DNA from: Paraburkholderia hiiakae
Lineage (GTDB): Bacteria; Pseudomonadota; Gammaproteobacteria; Burkholderiales; Burkholderiaceae
DNA length: 64,000 nt
Direction of reading: 5' to 3'
Assembly: GCF_904848665.1 (NCBI RefSeq)
Contig: NZ_CAJHCQ010000029.1
Coordinates: 1 to 64,000 of the forward strand
The notes under the pieces are model-generated. The model saw nothing but the letters and a program-made list of their open reading frames with translations, ran no database searches and was not told where the DNA came from. The position numbers and the translations under genes were made by a program. Every line of letters begins with the position of its first letter. Position 1 is the stretch's first letter. Below are positions 1 through 7,802 of the stretch, piece by piece.

Positions 1-35
1 TTTAGTGTGAGACTCTTGATACTTTTGCTGCTCCC

Positions 36-59
36 GACCCTGCTCCGGAGAACAAGGTC
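36..59 (-). other. Leader RNA hairpin
   Basis: The 24-base segment folds into a nearly perfect stem in the minus-strand RNA, because its mismatches become G-U pairs. In plus-strand RNA the same positions are C-A mismatches. This asymmetry supports leftward transcription. It may be part of the 16S leader structure or processing stalk. Confidence 0.5.
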
Positions 60-100
60 AGGCCGCCACCGCATCAAGCGCCCACACTTATCGGCTGTAA

Positions 101-114
101 ATTTTTAAAGAACA
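101..114 (-). promoter_or_regulatory. boxA-like antitermination element
   Basis: The minus strand reads TGTTCTTTAAAAAT, the form taken by the NusB/NusE-binding boxA in beta-proteobacterial rRNA leaders. It lies about 45 bases downstream of the expected start of transcription, the usual place. Confidence 0.65.
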
Positions 115-165
115 ATTCATCTTAATCGCTTCGTTTTCGTTCGCAGCGATCAGCGAAGGAGGCGA

Positions 166-194
166 ATTATGCGGGTCATCCCGGATATCGTCAA
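166..194 (-). promoter_or_regulatory. rRNA operon P1-type promoter
   Basis: On the minus strand there is a -35 TTGACG (189-194), a 17-base spacer and a -10 CATAAT (166-171), followed by a GC-rich discriminator. An A/T-rich stretch just upstream of the -35 (about 200-222) looks like an UP element. Position and orientation fit transcription of the 16S leader to the left. The start point is expected near 158. From 240 to 443 I see no gene or clear signal. Confidence 0.75.
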
Positions 195-443
195 GCGACT
201 TTCGAATAATATTTTTGGGGGTCGCTACGCCGATTATGTGAGGAGAAATTCCTGTGCCTCTTTTGCAGCGTTTGCGGCGCGAGTCTCACGCCCGTGCGCG
301 AAGGCGTGGTCGATCAGCGCGATACCGTGCAAAGTGATGCGGAAAAATGCGCGCCGAACCAGCAGATCGGGCTGTACTGCTCACGCGCGCGTACGTCGCG
401 CATCGTGATCGACCCATGACGCGAGCCCGCATGTGGGGGGCGA

Positions 444-1943
444 TCACGCCTTCAGCGCCACCCATGCCGGCGCGGCGTCCAGCTTGAAACTGAATGTCGC
501 GCCGCGTTGCTCGCGGTCGACCAACTCGATGCGGCTGCCATGCAGTTGCAACATCCGTTGCACGATCAACAATCCCAGACCGCCTTGACGGCGCACATCG
601 CCTGAACTGAACGCACGCCGGAACAGGCTCGCGCGAAGCTCGGGCGCAATCCCCGGCCCCGTGTCGCTGACCACGACGCTCACTTTATCGCCCTCGCGGG
701 CAAGCTCGACGCTGACCTCGCCGCCGTCCGGCATATGCCTGATCGCGTTGTCGAGCAGATTGGTCAGCACACGCTCGATCATGCCCAGGTCGGCGCAGAC
801 CGCTGGCAACCCCGGCGGGATATTGGCCTGCAAGCGGATTTGCCGGGCCTGTACTTCGAGTTCGAACTTCTGGAACACGTCCTGCACGACGTCCGCGAGG
901 GGAAACGTTTCGAGCGTGAGTTGTACGTTCTCATGCTCCAGTCGCGCAAGCTCGAACAGCGATTGCGCGAGCCGCCCGACCTTCGCGCTTTGTGCGAGCG
1001 CGATCGCCAGATAGCGACGGCGCTCGACGCCTTTCAGGGTGTCGTCCTTCAAGGACAGCGTCTCGAGATAGCCGTGCAGCGAAGTCAACGGCGTGCGCAG
1101 ATCGTGCGAGATGTTCGCGAAGAGTTCGCGCCGCTCCTGGTCCTGCCGTTTGAGTTCGCGCCACTGCAAGCCGATGCGATCGGCCATCTGGGCAAACGTG
1201 CGTTCGAGAATGGCAATCTCGTCACGCGTTCCCGTGTGCGCCGCCGAGCGGCTGAGCGCAAGCGGCGCCGGTTCCGATCCTTCGCGAATCGACGCATCGA
1301 AGCGGCTCACGGTATCGGTCAGACGTCGCAAGGGTCGCGTGATCAGGCCAAACGCGATCAAACCGGCAATCAGACCGAGCGACGCGACCACGGCCATCAA
1401 CCCGAGCGTCGTGCGCAGCACCGTGCTTTGCGCGAGCCGCGAAGCGAGTGCGTCACGCGCTTCTCCAATCAGGACTACGTAGATATAGCCGGCCGGCCGC
1501 CCGTCGGCGCCAGAGATCACGGCGGCGCTGAACACCTTTCGGGCGTCCACGCTACGCGGATCATCGCCCAGAATCGGCAATGGTTGGTTGGCCAGAAAAC
1601 GCTGCACCGGTAGCAGGTCGACCTGCATACGCCGGATGTGCCCCGGCGGCGCATCGTCGCCCGTGATGCGGCCGTTGGCGTCGAGCAGGTACACCTCGAC
1701 GCTGGGATTGACCGCCATCAGTTGTCCGAACAATGTGCGCAACGCCGCCGGTTTGGGCCCGTCCGCGCCCATGAGCGCAGAGTTGCTGGCGATATGGAAC
1801 GCCAGATCGTGAGAGAGCGCCTGAATGACCTCCTGATCGTGCAGATCCGACGCCCGTATCTGCAACCAGGCCGACGCCCCGCAGCACGCGAGCAACAGCA
1901 CCGAAAACACGATGGACACCCGCTGCGTCAACGACAGTCTCAC
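444..1943 (-). CDS. Sensor histidine kinase, HAMP/HisKA/HATPase
   Basis: Inner-membrane sensor kinase of 499 residues. It has a membrane segment at about 9-29, a periplasmic sensor region of about 145 residues, a second membrane segment at about 179-201, HAMP (202-260), and HisKA with phospho-acceptor His280 in FANISHDLRTPL. The ATPase N box LLDNAIRH is near 397-403, the G1 box DTGPGI near 427-432 and a G2-like box QGGLGL at about 453-458. The GTG start at 1943 was chosen because it has AAGGAGG upstream and overlaps the response regulator stop as GTGA, so the two are translationally coupled. A longer frame exists but lies inside the regulator gene. With the divergent msr genes, it may sense envelope oxidative stress; that role is inferred. 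Confidence 0.9.
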   Translation of the reverse strand: MRLSLTQRVSIVFSVLLLACCGASAWLQIRASDLHDQEVIQALSHDLAFHIASNSALMGADGPKPAALRTLFGQLMAVNPSVEVYLLDANGRITGDDAPPGHIRRMQVDLLPVQRFLANQPLPILGDDPRSVDARKVFSAAVISGADGRPAGYIYVVLIGEARDALASRLAQSTVLRTTLGLMAVVASLGLIAGLIAFGLITRPLRRLTDTVSRFDASIREGSEPAPLALSRSAAHTGTRDEIAILERTFAQMADRIGLQWRELKRQDQERRELFANISHDLRTPLTSLHGYLETLSLKDDTLKGVERRRYLAIALAQSAKVGRLAQSLFELARLEHENVQLTLETFPLADVVQDVFQKFELEVQARQIRLQANIPPGLPAVCADLGMIERVLTNLLDNAIRHMPDGGEVSVELAREGDKVSVVVSDTGPGIAPELRASLFRRAFSSGDVRRQGGLGLLIVQRMLQLHGSRIELVDREQRGATFSFKLDAAPAWVALKA

Positions 1944-2701
1944 GACGCCCCTCCTTGCATCTCGTCGCGCGGCGCGGCGTTGCCCGGGGCCGTGGGCGCC
2001 AGCGGGTTGAACTTGTAGCCGCGTCCCCATACGGTCAGGATGCGCACGGGCTGCGCCGGGTCGGCTTCGATCTTGGTCCGCAGGCGGTTGATGTGCGTGT
2101 TGACCGTGTGCTCGTAGCCTTCGTGCTGGTAGCCCCAGACGGCGTTGAGCAACTCCATGCGCGAGAACACCTTGCCCGGATGGCGCGCGAAGTGGTACAG
2201 CAGGTCGAATTCACGCGGTGTCAACTCAATGCGCTTGCCATCGACTTGCGCTTCGCGCGTGACCGGATCGATCGAAAAGCCGCCGAGCATCAGGGTGCCG
2301 CCGTCGAGCCGCAAATCCTTCGCCATCGCCTCGACCCGGCGCAGCAAGGCCTTCACGCGCGCGACGAGTTCCAGCACTGAAAACGGCTTCGCGAGGTAAT
2401 CGTCGGCGCCGAGTTCGAGTCCAAGAATGCGGTGCACCTCGCTCGAGCGCGCGCTCGTGATGATGATCGGCGTGTAGCGCGTCATCGCCCGCGCGCGCCG
2501 GCAGATCTCGAGGCCATCGACGCCCGGCAGCATGAGGTCGAGGATCAGGGCATCCCAGCCGCCCTGCTCCAGCAGCCGCAGCCCTTCGGCGCCGTCGGCG
2601 GTGTGGACGACCTCGTAGTGCTCGTCGCGCAGATGCAGCATGAGCACGTTGGCGATATCCGCGTCGTCCTCGACGATGAGCACGCGTTTGGGCTGATCCA
2701 T
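1940..2701 (-). CDS. OmpR-family response regulator
   Basis: A 253-residue DNA-binding response regulator. The receiver domain shows acidic residues at 11-13 (VEDD), phospho-acceptor Asp55 in LILDLMLPG and Lys106 in YLAKPF. The C-terminal half is an OmpR winged helix (LTPREFDLL through HINRLRTKIE and WGRGYKF). The start at 2701 (MDQPKRVLIV) fits the family, and 21 extra in-frame codons upstream are not family-like. It precedes and overlaps its kinase gene. Its start faces msrB across 190 bases, so it probably controls that operon as well as itself. Regulation of msr genes by such pairs is known elsewhere, but the link here is inferred from position. Confidence 0.9.
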   Translation of the reverse strand: MDQPKRVLIVEDDADIANVLMLHLRDEHYEVVHTADGAEGLRLLEQGGWDALILDLMLPGVDGLEICRRARAMTRYTPIIITSARSSEVHRILGLELGADDYLAKPFSVLELVARVKALLRRVEAMAKDLRLDGGTLMLGGFSIDPVTREAQVDGKRIELTPREFDLLYHFARHPGKVFSRMELLNAVWGYQHEGYEHTVNTHINRLRTKIEADPAQPVRILTVWGRGYKFNPLAPTAPGNAAPRDEMQGGAS

Positions 2702-2841
2702 GTGTCGTTCAGGCGTAGGGCGCAGCGCGCCTCGGATTGCCCATTGTGCAGAAAATTCCGCCACGGAGTTATCACAATTAATTTTACTTTTCGTGAGGAC
2801 TTCGATATCGGCGACTGCCTAAGCTTCGTGTAAAGCATGCG

Positions 2842-2868
2842 CGCCGCCCCAATCCCATTGGGGTGGCG
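2842..2868 (+). promoter_or_regulatory. GC-rich hairpin before the msrB ribosome-binding site
   Basis: A 12-bp stem (including one G-U pair in RNA) closes a three-base CCC loop and ends about 13 bases before the AAGGAGG of msrB. It has no U-tract, so a simple terminator is unlikely. It could be a DNA palindrome bound by a regulator in the 2702-2891 divergent region, or an mRNA structure affecting translation. Confidence 0.5.
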
Positions 2869-2891
2869 TTGCAGCGCACAAGGAGGGCACG

Positions 2892-3428
2892 ATGGATATT
2901 CGTAGACGACTCCTATTGTCCGGTGGCGGCGCGCTTGCCGCCATGGCCGCGCTCGGTCAGTGGCGCGTGAGGGCGGCCCAAGCGGGCAGCGACACGGCGG
3001 CGGCCAGCAGTGCGACGTCCGGCCCGGCCGAACATTTCGCCGTGGTTCATACCGAGGCCGAATGGCGCAGGCTGCTGACGCCCGCCCAGTATGAAGTGCT
3101 CAGGAATGCGGGGACGGAGCGCCAGTTCACCAGCCCGCTCAACAACGAACACCGCACTGGCACGTTCGCCTGCGCGGGCTGCGCCACGAACCTGTTCGCC
3201 TCGAGCACGAAATTCGACAGTGGCACGGGCTGGCCGAGCTTTTATGCGCCCCTCCCGCATGCGGTGGTCGAACATGAGGATCGCTCGTTCGGCATGGTCC
3301 GTACCGAAGTGCACTGCCACTGCTGCGGCGGCCACCTCGGCCACGTCTTCGATGACGGACCAAAGCCGACCGGCCTGCGCTACTGCATGAACGGCGTTGC
3401 CATGACCTTCAAGCCCGGCTCGGCCTGA
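2892..3428 (+). CDS. msrB: Peptide methionine (R)-S-oxide reductase, exported MsrB
   Basis: This enzyme reduces methionine-R-sulfoxide in proteins. It is 178 residues long. The N-terminus has a twin-arginine-type signal (RRRLLLSG followed by a hydrophobic stretch and an AQA-type end near 31), so it acts outside the cytoplasm. Zinc cysteines are visible at 94/97 and 142/145, and the catalytic cysteine is 165 in GLRYCMNG, with the CGGHLGHVF motif before it. AAGGAGG precedes the ATG. It is followed 34 bases later by a dipZ-type gene, then msrA. The set resembles an unfused version of the Neisseria PilB Trx-MsrA-MsrB protein. Activity is strongly supported, export likely. Confidence 0.93.
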   Translation: MDIRRRLLLSGGGALAAMAALGQWRVRAAQAGSDTAAASSATSGPAEHFAVVHTEAEWRRLLTPAQYEVLRNAGTERQFTSPLNNEHRTGTFACAGCATNLFASSTKFDSGTGWPSFYAPLPHAVVEHEDRSFGMVRTEVHCHCCGGHLGHVFDDGPKPTGLRYCMNGVAMTFKPGSA

Positions 3429-3462
3429 ACACTCAACCCGGATTGCCCTTCCCGACACCATC

Positions 3463-5316
3463 ATGTTACTCATCGTCCTCGCGTATCTCGGCGGCGTGCT
3501 CACGATCCTGAGCCCGTGCATCCTGCCCGTGCTGCCGTTCGTCTTTGCGCGCGCCGATCAGCCCTTCGTCCGCTCCGGCCTGCCGCTCCTCGCCGGCATG
3601 ACCGCCACCTTCGCGGCCGTCGCGACGCTTGCCGCCGTCGGCGGCGGCTGGGTCGCGCAGGCCAACCAGTATGGCCGTTGGCTCGCGATCGTACTGCTCG
3701 CCGTATTCGGCCTCACGCTTCTAATGCCCCGCTTCGCCGATCGGATCATGCAGCCGCTCGTGAACGCCGGCAATCGGCTCTCCAACGCCGCGCAGCACGA
3801 CGGCGCACCAGGTATCGGCTCGTCGTTTCTGCTCGGCATTGCCACGGGGCTGCTGTGGGCGCCTTGCGCCGGCCCAATTCTCGGCCTCGTTCTGACCGGC
3901 GCGGCGCTGCAAGGCGCGAGCATCGGCACGACCTTGCTGTTACTGGCGTATGCGGCAGGGGCGGCCACTTCGCTGGCCGTCGCGCTACTGCTGGGCGGCC
4001 GTGTCTTCGCGGCAATGAAGCGCTCGCTGGGCGCGGGCGAGTGGATCCGACGCGGTATTGGCGTGGCGATGCTCGCCGGTGTCGCCGCCATTGCGCTGGG
4101 CCTGGATACGGGCTTCCTCACACGCGTTTCGACGGTGGCGACGGGCGGTCTGGAGCAGCATCTCGTCGATACGTTCGCACCGTCGCGGCACCCCGCCATG
4201 GCGATGACCGGTTCCGCCAATCGCGCGCAGTTGCCGAACGCGTCCGACGACAACACGGATGCGGCGAACACGATGTCGGCGAACAGCGGCGCCATGATGC
4301 GCACCTCCGACGCGATGCGCGCCGCGACGACGCCCGCGCTACCGGTGCTCGGCCAGTTGCCGCCGCTTGCCGGCGCCGTGCAATGGCTGAATTCGCCGCC
4401 GCTCACCGCTCAATCGCTGCGCGGCAAGGTCGTGATCGTCGACTTCTGGACGTATTCGTGCATCAACTGCCTGCGCTCGCTCCCCTACGTCAAAGCCTGG
4501 GCCCGCAAGTACCGCGACAAAGGGCTTGTCGTGATTGGCGTGCATGCGCCCGAGTTCGCCTTCGAGCGCAATATCGACAATGTGCGCAAGGCCGTTCGCG
4601 ATCTCGGCGTCGACTATCCCGTGGCGATCGACAACGACTACGCCATCTGGCGCGCGTTCGACAACCAGTACTGGCCTGCCCATTATTTTGTCGATGCCAA
4701 AGGGCAGATTCGGTATGAGCACTTCGGTGAAGGCGAATATGACCAGTCCGAACGCGTCATTCAGCAACTGCTCGTGGAAGCGGGCCACCCGGAGGCGGCG
4801 AATGTCCCGCTCGGCCTCGGCGGCACCACGGAGCGCGGCGTCCAGCTAAAGGCCGACAACGCCGACATGCGCTCCCCCGAAACCTACATCGGCTTCGAGC
4901 GCGCCGAGGGCTTCGCGTCGCCGGACGGCGTCGCGCAGGACGCTGCGCGCAACTATCGCGCGCCCTCGAACCCTGGCCTCAACCATTGGGGACTGGCGGG
5001 CGAATGGAGCGTCGGCGCCGAGCACGCGACGCTGGCAAGACCTGGCGGCGAGATCGTCTACCGCTTCCACGCACGAGACCTGCACCTGGTTCTGGGCCCT
5101 GGCCCGGACGGCAAGCCAGTGCGCTTTCGCGTGACGGTGGACGGCAAGGCGCCGGGCAACGCGCACGGCAGCGATGTGGCGTCGGACGGCGCCGGCACGG
5201 TGACGGGACAGCGTCTCTATCAACTGGTACGCCAGCCCGGCGACGTGGCTGACCACACGTTCGCGATCCAGTTTTTCGATGCGGGCGTACAGGCCTTTGC
5301 ATTTACTTTCGGTTAA
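3463..5316 (+). CDS. DipZ-like CcdA/thioredoxin electron carrier
   Basis: A 617-residue membrane protein. The N-terminal CcdA/DsbD-type domain (about 1-220) has the redox cysteines Cys19 in LSPCILPVLPF and Cys135 in LLWAPCAGPI. A linker of about 70 residues leads to a periplasmic redoxin domain with a CINC active site (Cys333/Cys336). The C-terminal about 160 residues resemble the extra beta-sandwich domain of mycobacterial DipZ. Such proteins move electrons from cytoplasmic thioredoxin across the membrane. Lying between msrB and msrA, the likely job is to recycle their oxidised cysteines. The substrate assignment is inferred from the neighbours. Confidence 0.88.
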   Translation: MLLIVLAYLGGVLTILSPCILPVLPFVFARADQPFVRSGLPLLAGMTATFAAVATLAAVGGGWVAQANQYGRWLAIVLLAVFGLTLLMPRFADRIMQPLVNAGNRLSNAAQHDGAPGIGSSFLLGIATGLLWAPCAGPILGLVLTGAALQGASIGTTLLLLAYAAGAATSLAVALLLGGRVFAAMKRSLGAGEWIRRGIGVAMLAGVAAIALGLDTGFLTRVSTVATGGLEQHLVDTFAPSRHPAMAMTGSANRAQLPNASDDNTDAANTMSANSGAMMRTSDAMRAATTPALPVLGQLPPLAGAVQWLNSPPLTAQSLRGKVVIVDFWTYSCINCLRSLPYVKAWARKYRDKGLVVIGVHAPEFAFERNIDNVRKAVRDLGVDYPVAIDNDYAIWRAFDNQYWPAHYFVDAKGQIRYEHFGEGEYDQSERVIQQLLVEAGHPEAANVPLGLGGTTERGVQLKADNADMRSPETYIGFERAEGFASPDGVAQDAARNYRAPSNPGLNHWGLAGEWSVGAEHATLARPGGEIVYRFHARDLHLVLGPGPDGKPVRFRVTVDGKAPGNAHGSDVASDGAGTVTGQRLYQLVRQPGDVADHTFAIQFFDAGVQAFAFTFG

Positions 5317-5358
5317 ACCCCAGCCGCCGGGCGCGCTTCGCCCGGAAAGGATGACATC

Positions 5359-6123
5359 GTGAATCCGTTTTCCATGAAATCCGGATCTGCATCGATCCGC
5401 AGATTCCCCCTGCCTGGCAAGATCGCCCGTTTCGGCGCCCTGGCGATCGTGATGGCCGCCGTCGCGCTATGGCAGCGCAGCGCACACTCCGATGAGCGTG
5501 CGGTCTCCGTACCGGCGCCGCTTCAGGACGAGCATGCGAGTGACGCGCATTCGGAAACCGCCGTCGTTGCGGGAGGCTGCTTCTGGGGCGTCCAGGGCGT
5601 GTTCGAGCACGTGCGCGGCGTCACGCAGGTGGCGTCCGGCTATACGGGCGGCGCGGCCGATACGGCCGAATACGAGCGCGTGAGCGACGGTGATACCGGG
5701 CACGCGGAATCGGTGCGGATTACTTTCGATCCCGCTGTGGTCAGCTACGGCAAAATCCTGCAGATTTTCTTCTCGGTCGCGCACAACCCGACGGAACTCG
5801 ACTACCAGGGCCCCGATCACGGCACTCAGTACCGCTCGGCGGTATTTCCGATGAATCCGCAACAGCGCAACGTGGCGCAGGCATATATCGCGCAGTTACA
5901 AGGCGCGCATGTGTTCGCGAGCCCGATCGTGACGCGTATCGAGACTTTCAAGGGTTTCTATCCTGCGGAGAATTACCACCAGAACTTTCTCGTCCTTCAT
6001 CCCGACTACCCCTATATCGCGATCAACGATATGCCGAAGGTCGAGGCACTGAAAAGCTTGTTCCCTGCGGTTTACCAGACCAAGCCTGTACTGTTTCAGG
6101 CCACGGCCAATATGAAGCCATAG
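5359..6123 (+). CDS. msrA: Peptide methionine (S)-S-oxide reductase, membrane-anchored MsrA
   Basis: Reduces methionine-S-sulfoxide. Length 254 with a GTG start and GGAAAGG upstream. A hydrophobic segment at about 24-39 (GALAIVMAAVALW) gives a signal anchor or signal peptide, so the enzyme is probably periplasmic. The catalytic motif GGCFWG has Cys74, and GYTGG and the downstream EYDQ-equivalent region (TELDYQGPDHGTQYRS) are present. It lies 42 bases after the dipZ-type gene and closes the operon msrB-dipZ-msrA. Together the three can repair both sulfoxide diastereomers in envelope proteins. Confidence 0.93.
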   Translation: MNPFSMKSGSASIRRFPLPGKIARFGALAIVMAAVALWQRSAHSDERAVSVPAPLQDEHASDAHSETAVVAGGCFWGVQGVFEHVRGVTQVASGYTGGAADTAEYERVSDGDTGHAESVRITFDPAVVSYGKILQIFFSVAHNPTELDYQGPDHGTQYRSAVFPMNPQQRNVAQAYIAQLQGAHVFASPIVTRIETFKGFYPAENYHQNFLVLHPDYPYIAINDMPKVEALKSLFPAVYQTKPVLFQATANMKP

Positions 6124-6385
6124 TCGCATAGGAGAGCGGATAGATTCTGGCGCGCTGCAAGGTGCGCCCTGCTGCCTCATTTTTCCCTGCAGTTGGACTT
6201 CGGGCTCGCTAGCGTTTGCTCGACGGTCCGCCGCACTACGAGTCCCCACTGCGGCGCCCTGGTTCACAACCCTCGTGTGGTGAAAACGTCAAAGTCAGCC
6301 GGTCGTATTTTTGAAATGTATTTTTTGAGGACCATCATAGGGCGACGGACTTTGAATCAGGCTTACAGGTAAATGGGGGCATGTC

Positions 6386-6718
6386 ATGGGCAGCGCGCTA
6401 GTTTGGGCAGCAATCCCTCACAACAGCGATGGGGTCGTGTTCCAGGTTCGCGTGATTCGCGGACTTCAACGTTTTCATCTTCCACGCCGGGCGCTCGAGG
6501 AGGCTTTCGACCTGGCACCTCATGCGTCGGATGCACGGCAACTCGAACTCTTTTATCAGCACAAGACCCACATCGTGAGTCGGGCCATGCGCAAACGTCC
6601 GATTGCGGGCACTCACACCGCTGCACTTCAGACTGCGGATTTGACCACTTCCGTAGAAGCAGGACAGGACGCGACAGCGTATCTGTCGGAAACGCAAGGG
6701 TACCTGGCTACAAACTGA
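6386..6718 (+). CDS. Small hypothetical protein, DUF1488-like
   Basis: 110 residues. The part from about 15 to 87 (VVFQVRVIRG, LPRRALEEAF, ELFYQHKTHIVSRAMRK, LQTADL) follows the pattern of DUF1488 proteins, which are short and common in Burkholderia. The function of that family is unknown. The C-terminal 25 residues look unrelated. The ribosome-binding site is only a G-rich run (GGGGGC), so the start is uncertain. The 262 bases before it hold no gene I can recognise. Confidence 0.5.
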   Translation: MGSALVWAAIPHNSDGVVFQVRVIRGLQRFHLPRRALEEAFDLAPHASDARQLELFYQHKTHIVSRAMRKRPIAGTHTAALQTADLTTSVEAGQDATAYLSETQGYLATN

Positions 6719-6874
6719 AGGGCTGTCGACGAGAACGGTCGTTGGCGTGCGGAAAATCGGACATCGAAAACGGGTTGCGGATTCAACCGGTCGATGCGCC
6801 GGTTTAATGGAATCGTTCTGCCGGTGTGTCGAAGGCGAGAGCGGCAGGCGAATCAAGCACGCAGCGATGCGTGC

Positions 6875-7165
6875 TCACGTATATGCGACCTGTACGAGGA
6901 ACGTTGCGAAGTAGTCGTCGTCCAGCCATCCAGAAATATGCTTCGATGCCTCGATGCGCTGGATTTCCCTCTGTCCTTTATCGGTCAGGATGGCAATCTG
7001 GAATGCCGGGAGATACGTCGCATTGGGGGGAGTTCTCTGGTCAACAGTCTGGATCAGCCCTTGCGAGCGAAGCGACGTGAATATTGCCGGTCGCTTGTGC
7101 CATGGTATTTGTCGATACAAAGCAAGTCGAAGAGCTTCGAGTACAGCGCCATTGTTGAATTCCAT
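6875..7165 (-). CDS. Small hypothetical protein, possible winged helix
   Basis: 96 residues starting MEFNNGAVLEALR, with AGAAGG placed six bases before the ATG. An earlier ATG directly abuts this site and is less likely. The sequence (helix, ALYRQIPWHKRPAIF, a LRSQGLI turn, then TYLPAFQIAILTDKGQREI) has the layout of a winged-helix domain with a TDKG wing. This is a guess from pattern only. The frame stays open upstream to 7474 but that part lacks protein-like character. No clear partner genes. Confidence 0.42.
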   Translation of the reverse strand: MEFNNGAVLEALRLALYRQIPWHKRPAIFTSLRSQGLIQTVDQRTPPNATYLPAFQIAILTDKGQREIQRIEASKHISGWLDDDYFATFLVQVAYT

Positions 7166-7171
7166 GAGCAT

Positions 7172-7802
7172 CCTTCTGGTGATCGGCTGAATCGTCCTGC
7201 TGGCTCTGAACACACACCGTAGCACATCAAACGGCTCTGTACGATGACACACGCAGGAAACCTTTCGTCTCCAGCGGCACTTGACAGACGAAGCCATGCA
7301 GACACGAGTGATTTTCAGCTGACCGAGCAGCACCGATAGCCGAGTGCCGGGAAAGACCAAACTGCTGTTCCTGGATCTCCGGCGCGGGCGGCCGATCAAC
7401 AATTGGTGCGTTGAACCCGTTGGAGGGAACGGGGCGTAGCGCGCAGCCACGCGGTTTCGCATCTTTGGCGTCACGCCTCCTTCAAGGATCTTTTGTCTGC
7501 CGGGACGCTGAGGTCAGGGATACTTGGGCTAGAGACAGTTAGTTGCACAACAAAACAAAAACCACCTCCCTTCGTCGGCCGACGCTGCCACGTGCGATGG
7601 CAACGGCATGCGAAGAGGATCCGGGCCATGCCGGTGGATCGTACAAACCACGAAATGTATGATGCCGCTTATCGCGACAAAGACCTCATGCGCACCGAGC
7701 GCCCCGCTGGCAGGCGCCGCGCTTGAGCCGCTGCGTCGTCCTGCATTATTGGTTTGAATGGGACTTGTCCGCCGAAACGGGTTACCGGCACTGGAGGAAT
7801 CC
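7172..7802. other. Intergenic stretch without a recognisable gene
   Basis: About 630 bases between the small minus-strand hypothetical and the MscS-type channel. Several short open frames exist on both strands but none has a convincing start, codon bias or family resemblance. No tRNA, repeat array or insertion sequence end is visible. Confidence 0.4.

Larger units (their letters stand above)
1..158 (-). other. Leader region of an rRNA (16S) operon running left out of the window
   Basis: Read on the minus strand, this is the sequence that precedes 16S rRNA in Burkholderia: a TTCTTTAAAAAT boxA-like element, then GATAAGTGTGGGCGC, a hairpin, and GTATCAAGAGTCTCACAC. The mature 16S gene itself is not in the window and should begin shortly left of position 1. 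Identification comes from memory of Burkholderia 16S leaders plus the matching promoter and boxA. The window edge therefore lies just upstream of a ribosomal RNA operon. Confidence 0.8.

Noticed and set aside
169..408. Plus-strand open frame of 79 codons at the left edge
   Set aside because: It runs through the rRNA promoter elements, is Arg/Ser-rich like antisense of GC-rich DNA, and has no credible start signal.
735..1613. 292-codon open frame antisense to the histidine kinase
   Set aside because: Mirror of a well-supported kinase gene; composition is typical of shadow frames.
6785..6804. AACCGG...CCGGTT hairpin as terminator of the DUF1488-like gene
   Set aside because: Stem of only six pairs and no T-run after it.
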